A stretch of 64,000 nt of DNA, taken from NCBI GenBank assembly GCA_944472135.2, contig CALYDD020000416.1, positions 62,001 to 126,000 of the forward strand, read 5' to 3'. Source of the DNA: Trichobilharzia regenti (Eukaryota > Platyhelminthes > Trematoda > Strigeidida > Schistosomatidae). Positions 44,601 to 56,702 of this stretch are shown here, in pieces (within the stretch, counting starts at the first letter, position 1; every line of letters starts with the position of its first letter). The notes under the pieces were generated by a model. The model was not told the DNA's origin. It was given only the letters and a program-made list of their open reading frames with translations, and did no database searches. Both the position numbers and the translations under genes were made by a program.

Positions 44601-46671
44601 AAGTTTGGGAATAATCCTTTACTAATAATTAGTGCATGAGTGTTCTCCAAAATATCAGTTCACAACAGGGAAAATCTACTAGAAAATTTATCGAACCTTC
44701 ATTATGACAAACCGAATTCGTGTGTAGATTCAGCATTTTAGCGACGGAGAAAACTATCGATCCTACCATAAGTGGAATTATTAGTAGACATACAAATGAA
44801 ATTCATGGAAACTCTTATTATCATCACCACAGAAATTTCTTCAACTTCATCACCACCACCAGCACACTTGGTCCCGCCACGGCACCATCTGACTGATGCA
44901 GTCACAAATAGCATTATGAAATTCAATTATCAATCCACATCTGATACATTCCAACGACTTTACGAAGACTTCGCAGCACAATGCTCTGAAGATATGACTG
45001 TCACTGCATAAGCTGGGTGACATATAACATGATAAATATTGTAACCTTATTCTCCCTAAAAATCCATGTGAAAAGCATTTTGATGGCACAGTCAAGTCAC
45101 ACAGCCAACAGCTTGAAGATCATTCCTCATCGTCCAATACACGATATCAATGTCAGCGATAATGCTGACACGCAAAGTCATGAGGGTTCAGTCAATACGG
45201 AGTGAGAAAGATTTCGACTCAAGAAGTTAACCGAGGATGACCTTAAACTCCTCATCTCTCATATGCAGCCTTCCATCTCCAAACTCCAAAGATATTCCAA
45301 CATCACTGCTTTAATCGGCTGCAACAAGTCCCGAAATTAATCCTGAACGACACAGCAGATGAGTATTAGTGGTCTAGTTTGAATCAGAGATTTTCAGAAT
45401 GACTGACATCTGTGCATCCATGAGTTCAAGCAGGACCGAAAGTACTCCATTATAAACACGCTGACTAGTCAATTATTGTAACAAACACTTTAGAGTCACA
45501 TGAAAGTAAGAAGGAAACAACTACAAAATAAGTAATGACTCACTTCTCAGATTGCGATGCATACGTACAAACACAATACGGCATTCTTAAAAGTTTAGCT
45601 TCTTCATCTCCAACCAGATCAAGTGATGAGATCAATTTAACCTTGATTAAGTCTCCTTTCAACATTGGTGAGCATTCCTATTACACCGAGAACAAACGAG
45701 GAAAAACAGGGAGAATTACTCAATAATACTTGAGTGATTTTCATGTAGACGTTTAACTCTGCACTTAAAATGTTCTATGAAAGTGTAAAACTGATTAAAG
45801 AAGCCCACTAGGACTTTCAAAATACCGATTACTCAACACAGAATATTTTCCTCGCTAACTTAATCATCAGGTTCTACAGTTACAATATTCAGAATAATGA
45901 AAGAATGATTGTTAATGACAAGACTAATGTAGGAAGTCTAGGTACTTCATCTTCCAATTGAGGAATGATAATAGTTCATGTAAAAAATATGACTTGTAGT
46001 TTACCAGCATTAAAAGTTCTTCGATAAATGGATTTTCTTAACTTAATACTAATTATTTCAGGCGTCCTAAGATCGTCTGGTAGTTCATCTACTGCATATT
46101 GCCTGAGGGCGATATTCACCTCATTATCTTCTATGTATGTGCATGAAGAGTCCGTTTGCTTTAATGTCATACTTGTCTAGTGTCTTCTTATCACGATGAT
46201 CTCTGCTTTGATGTAGGGATTTCTGATAAACCTTAGGACAGTGAAGGTTGTCGATGAGTACCTGAAGTATAACAATTAGCTCCATGGAACAAAGACTACC
46301 TTGGACTTCATTAACAGTTGTATCGAATCAAATCATCATCCTAAAGTTTACTATAAATCTCTCCATCGAAGTAGAGTTCATCGCATTAGGAAGACGCTGA
46401 AACGACCTGGCATTAAACCAAACAGACTATTTATCTACATACATAAAAGGGAATGAAATGAATCCCACTGGCAGCCAATATGCACTAGATGAACTACCAC
46501 AAAAGGCACAGAAGAAGCAGACGAAGTTTTTCAAAGAACTTGAAAGCAAGTCACAGGCTGGTAAATATCCCATAGATCATGAAACTTACCTCCACAACTA
46601 TAATAGTTTTAAATTAAGTAAAGTGCATGTCGAGGTAATTTCTCTTCACCTAAGATTTTACAACAGATTCG
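44601..46671. other. Intronic stretch, doubtful fragments only
   Basis: Several 60-80-codon frames, none with recognised domains. A short motif QYAVDELPDDL on minus (46060-46110) recurs as QYALDELPQKA on plus (46478-46510), an inverted short similarity that hints at element debris. An exon linking phase 0 to phase 2 of the serine-rich gene should lie between 51.6 and 43.6 kb, but I could not find it. Confidence 0.35.
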
Positions 46672-46970
46672 CGCTATGTCGTGAATTGACAGAAGGTGGA
46701 ATTCATGGGTTGGCCATTAGATTGGGTCCCAGTAGCGTAATGGTCTACGAGTCCGCTAGCGTTGTAACCAGAAGGTCTTCGGTTCGAACCCTTTCGGGTA
46801 GGGGGGGTGCGTATTGCTGAAGGGTCCGAAACTGGGACGAGACAGCTGGTTATCCAGTACTCCCAGCTGTTTTGTCAATTGTTCTCCAACCGATTTCAGC
46901 TCATGATGAAATCCTTTAACCGATCAGTGAAATCCCTACAAACTTATACTTGAAAACCGATTTAGTCAGA
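46672..46970 (+). repeat. Hammerhead SINE (family 1), plus copy
   Basis: tRNA head with box A (about 46731) and box B (GGTTCGAACCC at about 46780), then a ribozyme region: CUGAAGG core at about 46818, stem II GUCC/GGAC kept, GAGAC in place of GAAAC, triplet region UAUCC. Two core changes, so predicted inactive. Tail ends near ACTTATACTTGAAAA. Confidence 0.78.
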
Positions 46971-46979
46971 CAAGGGATA

Positions 46980-47170
46980 TAATAATAATAATAATCTACT
47001 TTATTCCAAAAACAGTACTTATAATACAGAATGGAATTCTCCGCATTTGTCACAATATTGCATCTGATTTACTTAAAATATAAAGCAAATTAAAGCAAAA
47101 CTAACCAGAGGAATTCGTCCACATTTACGGTATAAAGTTGAAAAATACTCGAAGTACAAAATGAGAATAT
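46980..47170 (-). mobile_element. CR1-B 3' tail fragment (minus)
   Basis: Reverse complement of the CR1-B 3' UTR end: AGATGCAATATTGTGACAAA, ACTGTTTTTGGAATAAAG and a TTA tail at 46981. It is a separate short insertion that lies next to another CR1-B 3' end at 47177. Confidence 0.7.
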
Positions 47171-47176
47171 CAAATA

Positions 47177-48870
47177 TAATAATAATAATAATAACAGTGG
47201 GTTTATTTCAAACAGTATTGTCGATTCAGTTTGGAAATTTTAGCATGTTATTATAGAGTATTGAATCTAAAGTTCTCGTGATAAAGTATGTTGAGGGGAA
47301 ATACAAAATGAACAGTTACAACACAGCTTAAATGATGTTCACACTTATGAAAAATAAATGAATAAAAAGCAAAAACTTGAGAGGATTATGAATATAAGAA
47401 GAACAATAACAATAAAGCTTGGTGGAATAAAGATGGAGAAAATGGTTTATTTACAAGTGAAAAGAAGGTTAGTTAGTTCATCCCTAACACTATCTTCATC
47501 ACATAAAGTACGTGCTGCCAAATATGGTATAGTGGAATTTTTATACTTAGACGTGTGCACATAAAGTCTTTTGAAAAGACTTCTTGTTTTACCTGAGAAG
47601 ACACAAAGTTGGAGCTGCGGGTAAAGTGGATGCTCACAGTCTGGCAAAATTCCTTTAGCAAATTTGTTGCATGAAGTGCCTCAAGTGTCTATCAATGACC
47701 ATGTCAACGATATGGCAAAATGGGATACCACTCGCCCTACAGACACTCAGTCTTCAGAGTTCTACGAAGGATGACATAGTCTTTTTTTAAGCAATCCAGG
47801 AAAGAATAAGGGTGAACAGTAAAGAAAAATAGGTAGGATGCACGAGTTGACAAACTGTAAGAGGAGGAGGGGTTGAGTTGTGCCTGAGTTCTTTAACTTC
47901 TTAATGTAAAAGGTCAGACGAAATTTTTGTTTAGAAATCGCTGAGAAATAGGAAGACTAGGATAGGTTAGAAGAAAGAATTAATCCAATATACTTAAGAC
48001 TGGATTTCTACATCAATATCATCAATTTTGCAACGGTCATAGGAATTAACGGCTTCATTTGACTTTCTTTTACATCGGAAACTGAGATTAACAGTCTGAC
48101 ATATGGAAGGATTTCGTTTAAGACCATTAGACAAAGGCCATTTGCTGACTCCCGAAAGAAAGCTGTTCAGTCTAGCTGGGAGTTAACAGGCATTGAAAAA
48201 GTTAGGTCATCCACATTCTTAACGAATTTCATTTCATCAGATTGATGCAAGTCATGCAAAAAGAAAGAAAACAGAAAAGAAGAAAGAACAGCACCTTGAG
48301 GGACGCCAGCCTCGGTAAGCTATAAAGTGGACGACTTTCCCTGACATACAGTGTACTACTTTCCCCCTGAGAAATAAGAATGCAGCCATTTGACAACCCA
48401 ACAGTCAGTTTGAATCACGGTTAGCTTGTTTAACAAAATATCCCTAGGTACTAAATCGAAAGCAGATGTGTAATCTAGGAATGTGCAGCGAACAAATTTA
48501 GCCCTTTTGTCTAAACTGGAGACATTGTTATGATGGAAGACTGCAGTTGCATCTAAAGTGCTTCTACTATGTTTGTAGGCGAATTGTTTGGGATCGTTAA
48601 AGGCTCTAAGTAAAGCTTGGAGATTAAGTAAGCGTAACTTTTCCATAGTTTTAGAAAATGAGAGGTAATAGCAATAGGTCTAAATTTAATGCATGTTCCA
48701 GCAGATGACTTAGGTATGGGTTCAATTTTAATATCTTTCCGAACAGCTGGCACGACATATCCAAAAAAAGCTTCATTAAATACGTCCATGAGAGGATAAC
48801 ACAGAATATCTGCACACTTTTTAAGAATAACACTGGGCGAACCATCTTAACCGACACTGCAAGAAGGTCT
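47177..48870 (-). mobile_element. CR1-like LINE (lineage CR1-B), RT to 3' end (minus)
   Basis: Minus-strand blocks: PKSSAGTCIKFRPIAITSHF, FNDPKQFAYKHSRSTLDATA, LDYTSAFDLVPRDIL (motif A), then decayed RT, the C-terminal region (SKDFMCTRLSIKIPLYHIWQ) and a 3' tail at 47177. Diverged from the 36875-38438 copy and full of frameshifts. Confidence 0.78.
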
Positions 48871-49149
48871 CAGAGACTGGAGACATTTTAGGACGTCATT
48901 TGTATTGAAACCAGGGAATCAGGTTCCATTAACAATCATGATACTAGAAAGCTTGGCATTTTTAGGAGAGTGTGTGAAGGACTTGTTCAGCGAACACACA
49001 TCAAATGAATAAGGAATACTATTCATCTACCTACCACCAGTAATTTCTTTGAAAAGTTGACATATATCAAAGGCATTTATTTCCATCCTCGAGCTAGAAC
49101 GCTTCAAATCCAGGCTAGCGGATTGTTGTAATCATTGCAAAACATCAGC

Positions 49150-50440
49150 AAGTTACTATTATTACTATACTAAAAAGATGAATTATATATTGGAAGACAC
49201 ACCGAAGTTCCGAAAACCTGAGGAGAAGAATGATTTCAATAACAAAATGGAGAACGAATTAACCAGATGTTTGAAGAAACTAAGGGAAGAATTGATACTT
49301 GCCGAAAGTCTATATGAAGAACTCAAATCGATGGGCACATACACGCCAAGATTATATGACTTACCCAAAGTACATAAACCGGGTTTCCGTTAACACCAAT
49401 AATTGATGTGTGAAATTCATCCTACCATGATTTACAATTTGCTTTTGTTTATGATCTTACTGTCACTACTAACACTAAATAAAAGCTGTCATTAACAATC
49501 CTGCAATATTATCTTTATAACTGTTTTTAATATTACTTGATAAAATTAGATGCAATAATGCACCGAATGCTCGAAATTCCACACTGTAACATTAGTAATG
49601 TTTCGGAATAAAGCAAATAATAATAATTATTATTGTTAAGACCAACATTTAATATGCGCAATTAGCCCTCCCATGCTTTAGCAAGGTGGTTAGTCACTAT
49701 TCTCAAACCCTTGCACCAGCAAATGGCGACAAAGATGTATTTGAATTCGTAGACAAATTCAAACATATTAATATTAATATCAAGGGTAAAACTATGATAT
49801 CTCTGAACAGAACATCCTTATTCACAAATCTACCTCTAGTAGAAACGCTCAACTACATATGTGAACAAGTGTATACCGAGTCGATAAAAATTACGTTGAA
49901 ACCAGTCAACCAGTCAGTCAGTCGATAAATATTGGTGTCACAACAGAAATCCTAAGACAATATTTGTTAAGGTGTACCATGAATGTAAATTTTAAATTTG
50001 ATGGCACATTCTACAGACAAGTCGATGGCATGTCAATGGACGCCCCCTCGGTTCCATGTCAGCAGATTTCTCAACAAGCAAACTACAAAATGATCCTTTG
50101 AACAACCCTTTTATCCAAAAATCCACATTTTATTCTCGGTATATGGATGATATCTTCATTCTTTGTGAAAATCATTTGGAAAGGGATGCAATAATAAATA
50201 ACTCAGTTCGATGAAGTACATTCAGCCATTAAATTCACATGTGAAGAGGAATGCCAAATAGAATCGCCTTCCTAGACGTCCTTCTTACAAGAAAACTACA
50301 TAGTGATATAAGCCAAAATTTGCATGAGAAAAGTAAATGGGCAATATAATATACACATTTCCATAGCTTTGTTCCTCTCCAGTTCAACAGAAATTTATTA
50401 AGGACCATCAGTTAATGTTATAATTATACCTATTGGAACA
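49150..50440 (+). mobile_element. Penelope-like element, RT region, split by CR1-B tail
   Basis: Blocks: RLYDLPKVHKPG (PLE RT signature), then after the insert WLVTILKPLHQQ, FEFVDKFKHININIKGKTMI, SLFTNLPLVETLNYICEQ, CTMNVNFKFDGTFYRQVDGM, YSRYMDDIFILCEN (motif C, YMDD), and a decayed C-terminal part (IAFLDVLL). GIY-YIG nuclease not seen. Frameshifts are present. Confidence 0.78.
49432..49668 (+). mobile_element. CR1-B 3' tail inserted in the PLE
   Basis: About 237 bp interrupts the PLE between its NSSYHD and WLVTILKPL blocks. It contains AGATGCAATAATGCACCGAA, GTTTCGGAATAAAGC and an AATAATAATT tail, the CR1-B 3' end, 5'-truncated to about 200 bp. Confidence 0.75.
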
Positions 50441-51663
50441 TACATATATATTGCACTATGATCTTTTATAACAATCTATTTGCAAATAACGTTTACGATT
50501 CTGACTTAAATGATTCCTTGTCACCCTTAAAAAACACTCATGTTGCCAATAACAATCATTCTCTCATTATCTTGGATATATAACCGTAGAACCTGATCAT
50601 GAAGTTAGCGGAAAGTGTAAAATCCCTCTTAGTTAACAGACTGAATACAAAGTCGTTGAGGTAGTCTGCATTTACATTTTGTTGTTGAACGGGACTTAAG
50701 AATGTGGTATGTCTGCTGATGAGATTTACCAGTTGTATATAGAGAGACGTTCACCGACTTACGAATATTGAACAGTGGACAGAGAGAGAAATTTGACGTC
50801 AAAGAGAGTAAATGATTCAGTGTCGCGACAAAACATGCGAGACACGAAAAGAAGACAAAAAGCACAATATGAAGTGAGGCAGAAGTATCACAACAAAGAA
50901 GATCTGAGAAAATCACCGTTTGCAGATAAGGTGTACACAATTTCGCTAAATAAACACACCAAATTCCTAATAAACATTCCCTTACCAAGTCTCTTGTCTT
51001 CGACACTCAATATACATTGCATCATGAAACAGAGTCATTTAAGCGCATGACCTCTTAAACACAAAATATATATCGTTCACAGTAATATTACAAATGGAAC
51101 TATACCCGCTTTAGACCTATTCTTGGAATTCTGGCTCTCTCATGTACCACCACACTAGTGGTGAGACTTTTCACATGTCCAAATAGAGAATTTAACGAAG
51201 TCACTTTGAGCGTATTCTCCATCAGTTGATTCGATAAACAAAGCAAGCGCTATCATCAATACCTCCTTCCTCTCGGCTAAACAGGCATTTATAGCCATCA
51301 CTTTGTGATTCTGTATGATCACATAGCCGTACTGTAGTGCAGCCAACCTCTAGATTTCTTACTTGGATAGGGTTCAGAAACAGGTGGGTTACTAAAAGAG
51401 CACACAGTAATGGTAACAAAAGGAATTTAAAACATCTATAATATTTCCATATGAGATAGAGTACTTCAAAAGACTCGAGCATAATTCTCAACAGATTAGT
51501 GCAATAACATGCGATCATTGTCAGCTAGGAAACGCATATACATGATTCAAAATAGTAGATCAGAAGAAATCAGATTGTCCACCAACAGAAACAAACTCAG
51601 TCCTCATTTACGCTTAGCATACTGCATATCAAATCATAAGAGAATTAATAAATATTTACTCAC
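50441..51663. other. Intronic stretch with unassigned open frames
   Basis: Frames at 50629-51050 on both strands are unassigned; the plus one (RRQKAQYEVRQKYHNKEDLR) faintly recalls an LTR-element integrase tail. A minus block at about 51170-51350 (ALALFIESTDGEYAQSD) resembles the PLE C-terminal block EALFIESTANTCNRNDS at 59868 and may be PLE debris. Confidence 0.35.
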
Positions 51664-51803
51664 AGATGCAGTCGTAGGCAGTGACCTGGATTCTGTTGAA
51701 GACGACAGTCTTCTTTGCTTTTCACAACTAGTCTGGAAACGTCGAGAACGCTTACCACGCTTATTTCTTCTCACTGAAGACGAAATTTCACGAAGTGGTT
51801 CAG
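51664..51803 (-). CDS. Exon of serine-rich gene: basic, Arg/Ser-rich
   Basis: Minus-strand exon of 140 nt, acceptor TTGTTTCAG (phase 1 in), donor GCATCT/GTGAGT (phase 0 out). Reads EPLREISSSVRRNKRGKRSR and LSSSTESRSLPTTAS. Strongly basic; the cluster RRNKRGKRSRR could be a nuclear localisation signal. Splice signals are good; membership in the same gene as 41529-43629 is inferred from strand and composition. Confidence 0.55.
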
Positions 51804-52975
51804 CTGAAACAATTCAATCACAATTTACAAAGAATTAAAACGTTCACAATGATAAATAACTCAGCAGACAACCCGATTTTTCACATGAAATTAACGATAA
51901 ACTAGATTAGGTGAACACACTCGAAAGAGTATTAAAGCTCATTCTGATAAATCATTACAAAATGTGATACTGTAAAACCAGAAGAGACACCAACAGTTAC
52001 AGTGATGACACAGCATCTCAGAGTAAAATGTCATCATCACTATTGAACAGTTTAAGGATGTTTCTACGTTACTACAGTGTAATGAAAAGACCTCCTGGAA
52101 ATTCTTAATTCGCGAATCCTCCTGTTCATGACGCTACTCAAATTTTCTTATAATCTTTTATTTATGGGTACAAAATCATCCAATTTGAAGGTGGACACCA
52201 GCAATGATCCAATAAAATCTTTATAGATTAAGGTGGATACACCATATTTGAACTCTCACAGAACATTGTTGTCAGATCACAACAATAATCTCAAAGTTAC
52301 GTACACAAAAGAGTTTAGCAAGAGGAAAAGTTCGTCGAAGTAGGAGACATGTCACGACATCAAATCCCAGATTAAGAAACATGAAGAATGAGAGTGACAA
52401 AATGCTTGGGTCAATAAGGTTCTTCGATGTGAATTCTGATTACAGAGAGACACGTTACATTAGAAACGTTTATTCAAAATGACCTGAATACATACAGGCC
52501 TAGGGTAACTCATGTGGTTGAGATCTTCCACTCACTACGATCTACCTATGAATGCAACCTGAAGTAGTGATACATTGCAGCGAAAGTAAAGGCGGTTTAT
52601 TCAAGGTACACACCACACTATGGATGGGTCTCGAGATATAGGTTCAAACCATATACACACCTCAGCTTCAGTAGTAAACAGTTCGCCAACTAGTGAGGAC
52701 GGGCAATCTGCACGACACATTGTGACTACTCTTTGTGATATTCAAGACTGTCAGCGTTTCAGCAGACTCTGCTGACTTATTTTTTTTCAATATTTTTATT
52801 ATTTTGGTGACTGACACTGTTGTGAAGTGTTTTAACTCAAAAACTCTGCACTTCTACAATCTCACCGTGCCGAAATGGTCCATCTCTCCGACCGTACCGA
52901 CCTTAGTCTCATTATAAAATATCGTCAACTTTAAGGAGAATGGTTAAACAAGTAAAAGTAATAACATCTTCACAC
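51804..52975. other. Intron, nothing recognised
   Basis: AT-rich sequence between the exons at 51664-51803 and 52976-53131; no element signature seen. Confidence 0.4.
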
Positions 52976-53131
52976 AATTAAAGTTGGATGAGAATGAGTC
53001 AAGCAAGTTGGCTAGCTCGAGCTGTCCAACAGCTTTCTGCTCTCCACGACGACCTTTATTCAGCACACCACAAGCTTCAAGGGAATTTCCGAAAACACCC
53101 TCTGAGAAGCTCCATTCGAATTTCCGTGACA
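52976..53131 (-). CDS. Exon of serine-rich gene (candidate)
   Basis: Minus-strand open region after an acceptor with a CT-rich tract (ACACCACGATAG). Reads SRKFEWSFSEGVFGNSLEAC, GVLNKGRRGEQKAVGQLELA. The donor AATT/GTGTGA is weak but its phase 1 agrees with the next exon (51803). Its incoming phase 1 does not match the donor phase 0 of the 56703-57430 exon, so an exon between them is missing or they belong to different genes. Confidence 0.48.
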
Positions 53132-53439
53132 CTATCGTGGTGTGTGTGAGAGAGACAGAGAGAGTTCTATCACTGTTATCTTCAGCCTAGTGTAAGCAAT
53201 TTACAGACGTATAATAAGATCAAATGGGTTATAAACAATTTGTAAAAATATTCAGTAACCTACATGATTCGCATATCCCCTCGTGAACCTGAAAAGAAAC
53301 AAGGTTCACAAGGATAACCAAATGTCTTATAGAAACTGAAATAAAACACAACCTGATACCCCCACATTAATTGGTGGAGAACTCCATACATATGTAAGTG
53401 CAAACTACCTATAAATCTGAAATCATAAACAGTTTCACC
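53132..53439. other. Intron flank of the PLE
   Basis: Short intronic sequence between the exon acceptor and the PLE terminal repeat; nothing recognised beyond the CT-rich tract at 53135-53175. Confidence 0.4.
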
Positions 53440-54040
53440 TTCAACGTTTAAGTAGCTTGAAAATTCCCATTTAGTCATATGAAAAAGAGAAAACGTTCAG
53501 CGAAGAGACTCTTTTCGGCGAATTCATTCACATAGCTGTACAATCGCATTTATATATAAATATTTGTGTGTGTGTGTGTACATGAGGTTTGTCAAAATTA
53601 GATAATTCATCAGGTAAGAAAAGAATGATCTAAAACAGAAACAAGGTTAATTGGACAGCAACTAAAGTAAGACTGAGTTAGTAAGTTAGATGACGTAATA
53701 TAATTGACTAAAATGTTTTAACTTAGGTCACGGCAGCAACAGAGGTAATTACAGATAGAGGCTAAGTAGAAGTGGGGTAGATAATAATGCCATTTAAATT
53801 AGAACTGAAATTGAGCAATTAAGTTGGATGACGTAACATAAATGACTAGAAATTGAGCGTTGGTCAGATCAATTAAAGTGGTAGTGAGGTGTAGAAATTA
53901 AATCGGGTGGGGGTAGAGAACAAGAAAGTTGAAAATGCAAAATATTACAATTAAGAAGACAGAATAATACCAATGAAGAGACAGAAGAAAAAAAGGAAAA
54001 AAAGATTAGGTAGAATTTACTTTTCAGGTAATAAGATAGA
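53440..54040 (-). repeat. PLE 3' terminal repeat (inverted, permuted relative to 5' side)
   Basis: Two blocks: 53626-54040 is the reverse complement of about 56025-56445, and 53440-53624 is the reverse complement of about 55856-56020. Read in the element's direction, the 5' flank is rcP2-rcP1 and the 3' flank is P2-P1, so the arms are inverted but circularly permuted. Permuted pseudo-LTRs are known for Penelope elements. Short GT microsatellite at 53566-53579. Confidence 0.78.
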
Positions 54041-55770
54041 TTAAGTCCATTGTAAGTGTAGTGATTGAACGAACTTCTTCTGTATGCAGAGTTCAGGGCT
54101 TAGCAAGTGAATCGCCATTGCTTCTGCAGTTTGAAGAAGTCTGATTCGTACACCTTTAGGAAGACTACTTCTTACTCTGTAGACTACTTTGAAGTTTGTT
54201 TGGGGTGCAGCTTGGTGTCCGGATTCTATCAGATGTTCTAAGATGGAGCTGCGGGGACATCGTTTTTCTCCTTTGTAAAACCATGCTGGTAAGTGTTCGG
54301 TGATATGCTTGGAAAGCGAGCGCTGGGCACGGCCGACATACCTGGCTCCACACGAGCAGGTGAATTGATAAATACACATTGATGAGGCCAACAGTGGTAG
54401 CTTATCCTTCACGTTCACATGAATCATAGGTTTTGTGGAGAAAGTTAGTCGTAGTTCAGCTGCGAAGAAGGTCTTCTTGAGTGAGCGCGACAGTCGATTT
54501 TTTAGTGTTTCCGCAGATATATCTCCATTGAATTGAAGGTTCATGTAGAGCGGTTTCTCCGAGACGCTATGCATGGACGGCTTTTGTGGCCTAGGATTCA
54601 TAAATTTTGCAATAAATCGTTCTGGGTAACAATTCTCGACGAGGATTCTCTTGAGATTGTCCAGTTCATCTTCTACTGTGTCCGGGGTACAAATTCTGCG
54701 AATTTTGTAGCTAAGTGAACGGATGAGGTTCCGTTTGGTGTATAGGGGTACCTAACTGTGGAAGTTAATAAGCTGTCCGTTCCATGTTGACTTTCTGTAG
54801 ATAGATATTTTCAGTGTTCCATCCTGTTCTCGTCTTGTTAGTTGTATGTCAAGAAAGGATATTTTAGAGTTGGACTCTTTTTCCAACGTGAACTGAATTG
54901 CGGGGTGGCAGTTGTTAAACGACTTCAGGATGTCGTCTAGATTCTCTTCATTGTTGACGATAATGAAAGTGTCGTCGACGTATCTCTTTTAGATTCCGAA
55001 GGTATCGATCATTTTCTTCATGCATGTGTTTTCGAGTTTTGCCATGCAAGTAATGGGCCTAGTGGTGAGCCCATAGTTATACCATCCTTTTGGCGATATA
55101 TTTCGTTGTTGAAAGAGAATTGAACATTCAGGGTACACCTCAGAAGGAGTTCTTTAAGACGCTCGGTGGGTATACCGATGTTTATTCTTTTGAAATCAAT
55201 AAGTTCGCATATATAGCATATTGTTTCAGTCAGTGGAACATTTGTGAATAGTGATGTGACATCTAATGAGATCATGGTCCTGTTGGATACGTTGATGTTT
55301 TCAATTGAGTCGATAAAGTCGAATGAATCTCGAACTGTGTGGCAGGAAACTTGTCTTCTGATTGGTTCTAGTAGATCTGCTAGCCATTGGGCTGTGCGGT
55401 GATAAGGCGAATTGGTCATGTCGAGGATCGGTCGAAGAGGGATGCCCTTCTTGTGTACTTTCGGAAGTCCGTAGAGTCGTAGTATATTTGAGCCGGATGG
55501 TCTTATGGATTCGAACGTTTCGTTGCTGATCAAAGATTCAGTTTTTGGCTTACGGAGGGTGTCCGTTAGCTTTTGTTCGGTCTGTTCAGTCATGTTTTTC
55601 TCGTTAATCGGTCTTGTGAATTTACATTCATCGGATAGTATAGTCAGCATCTTACTGATATAGTCCTCACGATTCATGATTACGATTCCTCCGCCTTTAT
55701 CAGGACGTAATATCATGACCTCTTCGTTTTTCATAAGTTCTTCCAGCTCCTCATAGTGCCTCTTCGTCAA
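54041..55770 (-). pseudogene. Penelope-like element RT plus GIY-YIG endonuclease, few breaks
   Basis: The upstream frame 55770-55018 (250 codons) carries the PLE signatures LRPDKGGGIVIMN, LRLYGLPKVHKKGIPLRPIL, MISLDVTSLFTNVPLTETI (motif A) and YRQKDGITMGSPLGPLLA (motif B). A frameshift at about 55040 leads to KRYVDDTFIIVNNEENLDDI (YVDD catalytic motif, just after a stop), FLDIQLTRREDGT and YRKSTWNGQLINFHS. The last frame (54601-54041, 186 codons) holds the GIY-YIG domain at about residues 76-112 (MCIYQFTCSCGARYVGRAQR, then SLSKHITEHL) and ends SPELCIQKKFVQSLHL. Only one or two shifts and two stops, the youngest PLE in the window. It sits inside an intron of the serine-rich gene, same strand. 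Confidence 0.88.
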
Positions 55771-55855
55771 AATGGACCTTCCGTTGGGTTTGGTATTTAT
55801 AAACTTGTGACAACTGTCGAGGATTGATGCTTTGAGTTGTTGTGGGTTGTTCTTT

Positions 55856-56445
55856 TTTTACCTGATCAATTATCTAATTTTGACGAACCTCAGGTACACA
55901 CATACACACAAATAATTATATATAAATGCGATTGTACAGCTATGTGAGTGAATTCGCCGTAAAGAGTCTCTTCGCTGAACGTTTTCTCTTTTTCATATGA
56001 CTAAATGGGGATTTTCAAGTTACTCAATCTATCTTATTACCTGAAAAGTAAATTCTACCTAATCTTTTTTTCCTTTTTTTCTTCTGTCTCTTCATTGGTA
56101 TTATTCTGTCTTCTTAATTGTAATATTTTGCATTTTCAACTTTCTTGTTCTCTACCCCCACCCGATTTAATTTCTACACCTCACTACCACTTTAATTGAT
56201 CTGACCAACGCTCAATTTCTAGTCATTTATGTTACGTCATCCAACTTAATTGCTCAATTTCAGTTCTAATTTAAATGGCATTATTATCTACCCCACTTCT
56301 ACTTAGCCTCTATCTGTAATTACCTCTGTTGCTGCCGTGACCTAAGTTAAAACATTTTAGTCAATTATATTACGTCATCTAACTTACTAACTCAGTCTTA
56401 CTTTAGTTGCTGTCCAATTAACCTTGTTTCTATTTTAGTTTCACT
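55856..56445 (-). repeat. PLE 5' terminal repeat (pseudo-LTR)
   Basis: The block on the upstream side of the PLE; inverted partner at 53440-54040. P1 (about 55856-56020) begins CCTGATCAATTATCTAATTT and contains the AAAGAGTCTCTTCGCTGAAC block also found at 33.87 kb. P2 (about 56025-56445) ends CCTTGTTTCTATTTTAG. The arms are about 95 percent similar by eye. Confidence 0.75.
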
Positions 56446-56702
56446 TTCATACACGCAACCTCATTTGCTGCTTCGTGGGAGAAACAAGAAGAACATTTGA
56501 CAGAGATCATACTGAAATTCAGTAATTTAGTTTCGATGGAGAACTTCATTCAAGGAAGAATGACTGGAAGGAATTACAGCCTGTTCACCAGATTCACACC
56601 TTAACCCAACGTTAAACCTATCCTATGATATCACAAACATCAATCAGCAGAATGTTAGCTATGACGAGGGTAAATAAAAAATGAATACAACTTCTAACTT
56701 AC

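Noticed and set aside
50775..51050. LTR-element integrase tail (RRQKAQYEVRQKY)
   Set aside because: The similarity is only a basic, Gln/Lys-rich composition; no catalytic or structural motif is visible nearby.
53580..53620. Possible hammerhead ribozyme in the PLE terminal repeats (CTGATGA at 53607-53613 minus with GACAAAC; CTGATCA at 55862 with GACGAAC)
   Set aside because: PLEs are known to carry hammerheads, but here neither copy has a pairing stem II, GAAA is incomplete in each, and ACCTGA/TCAGGT suggests a simple hairpin. Not supported without a covariance search.
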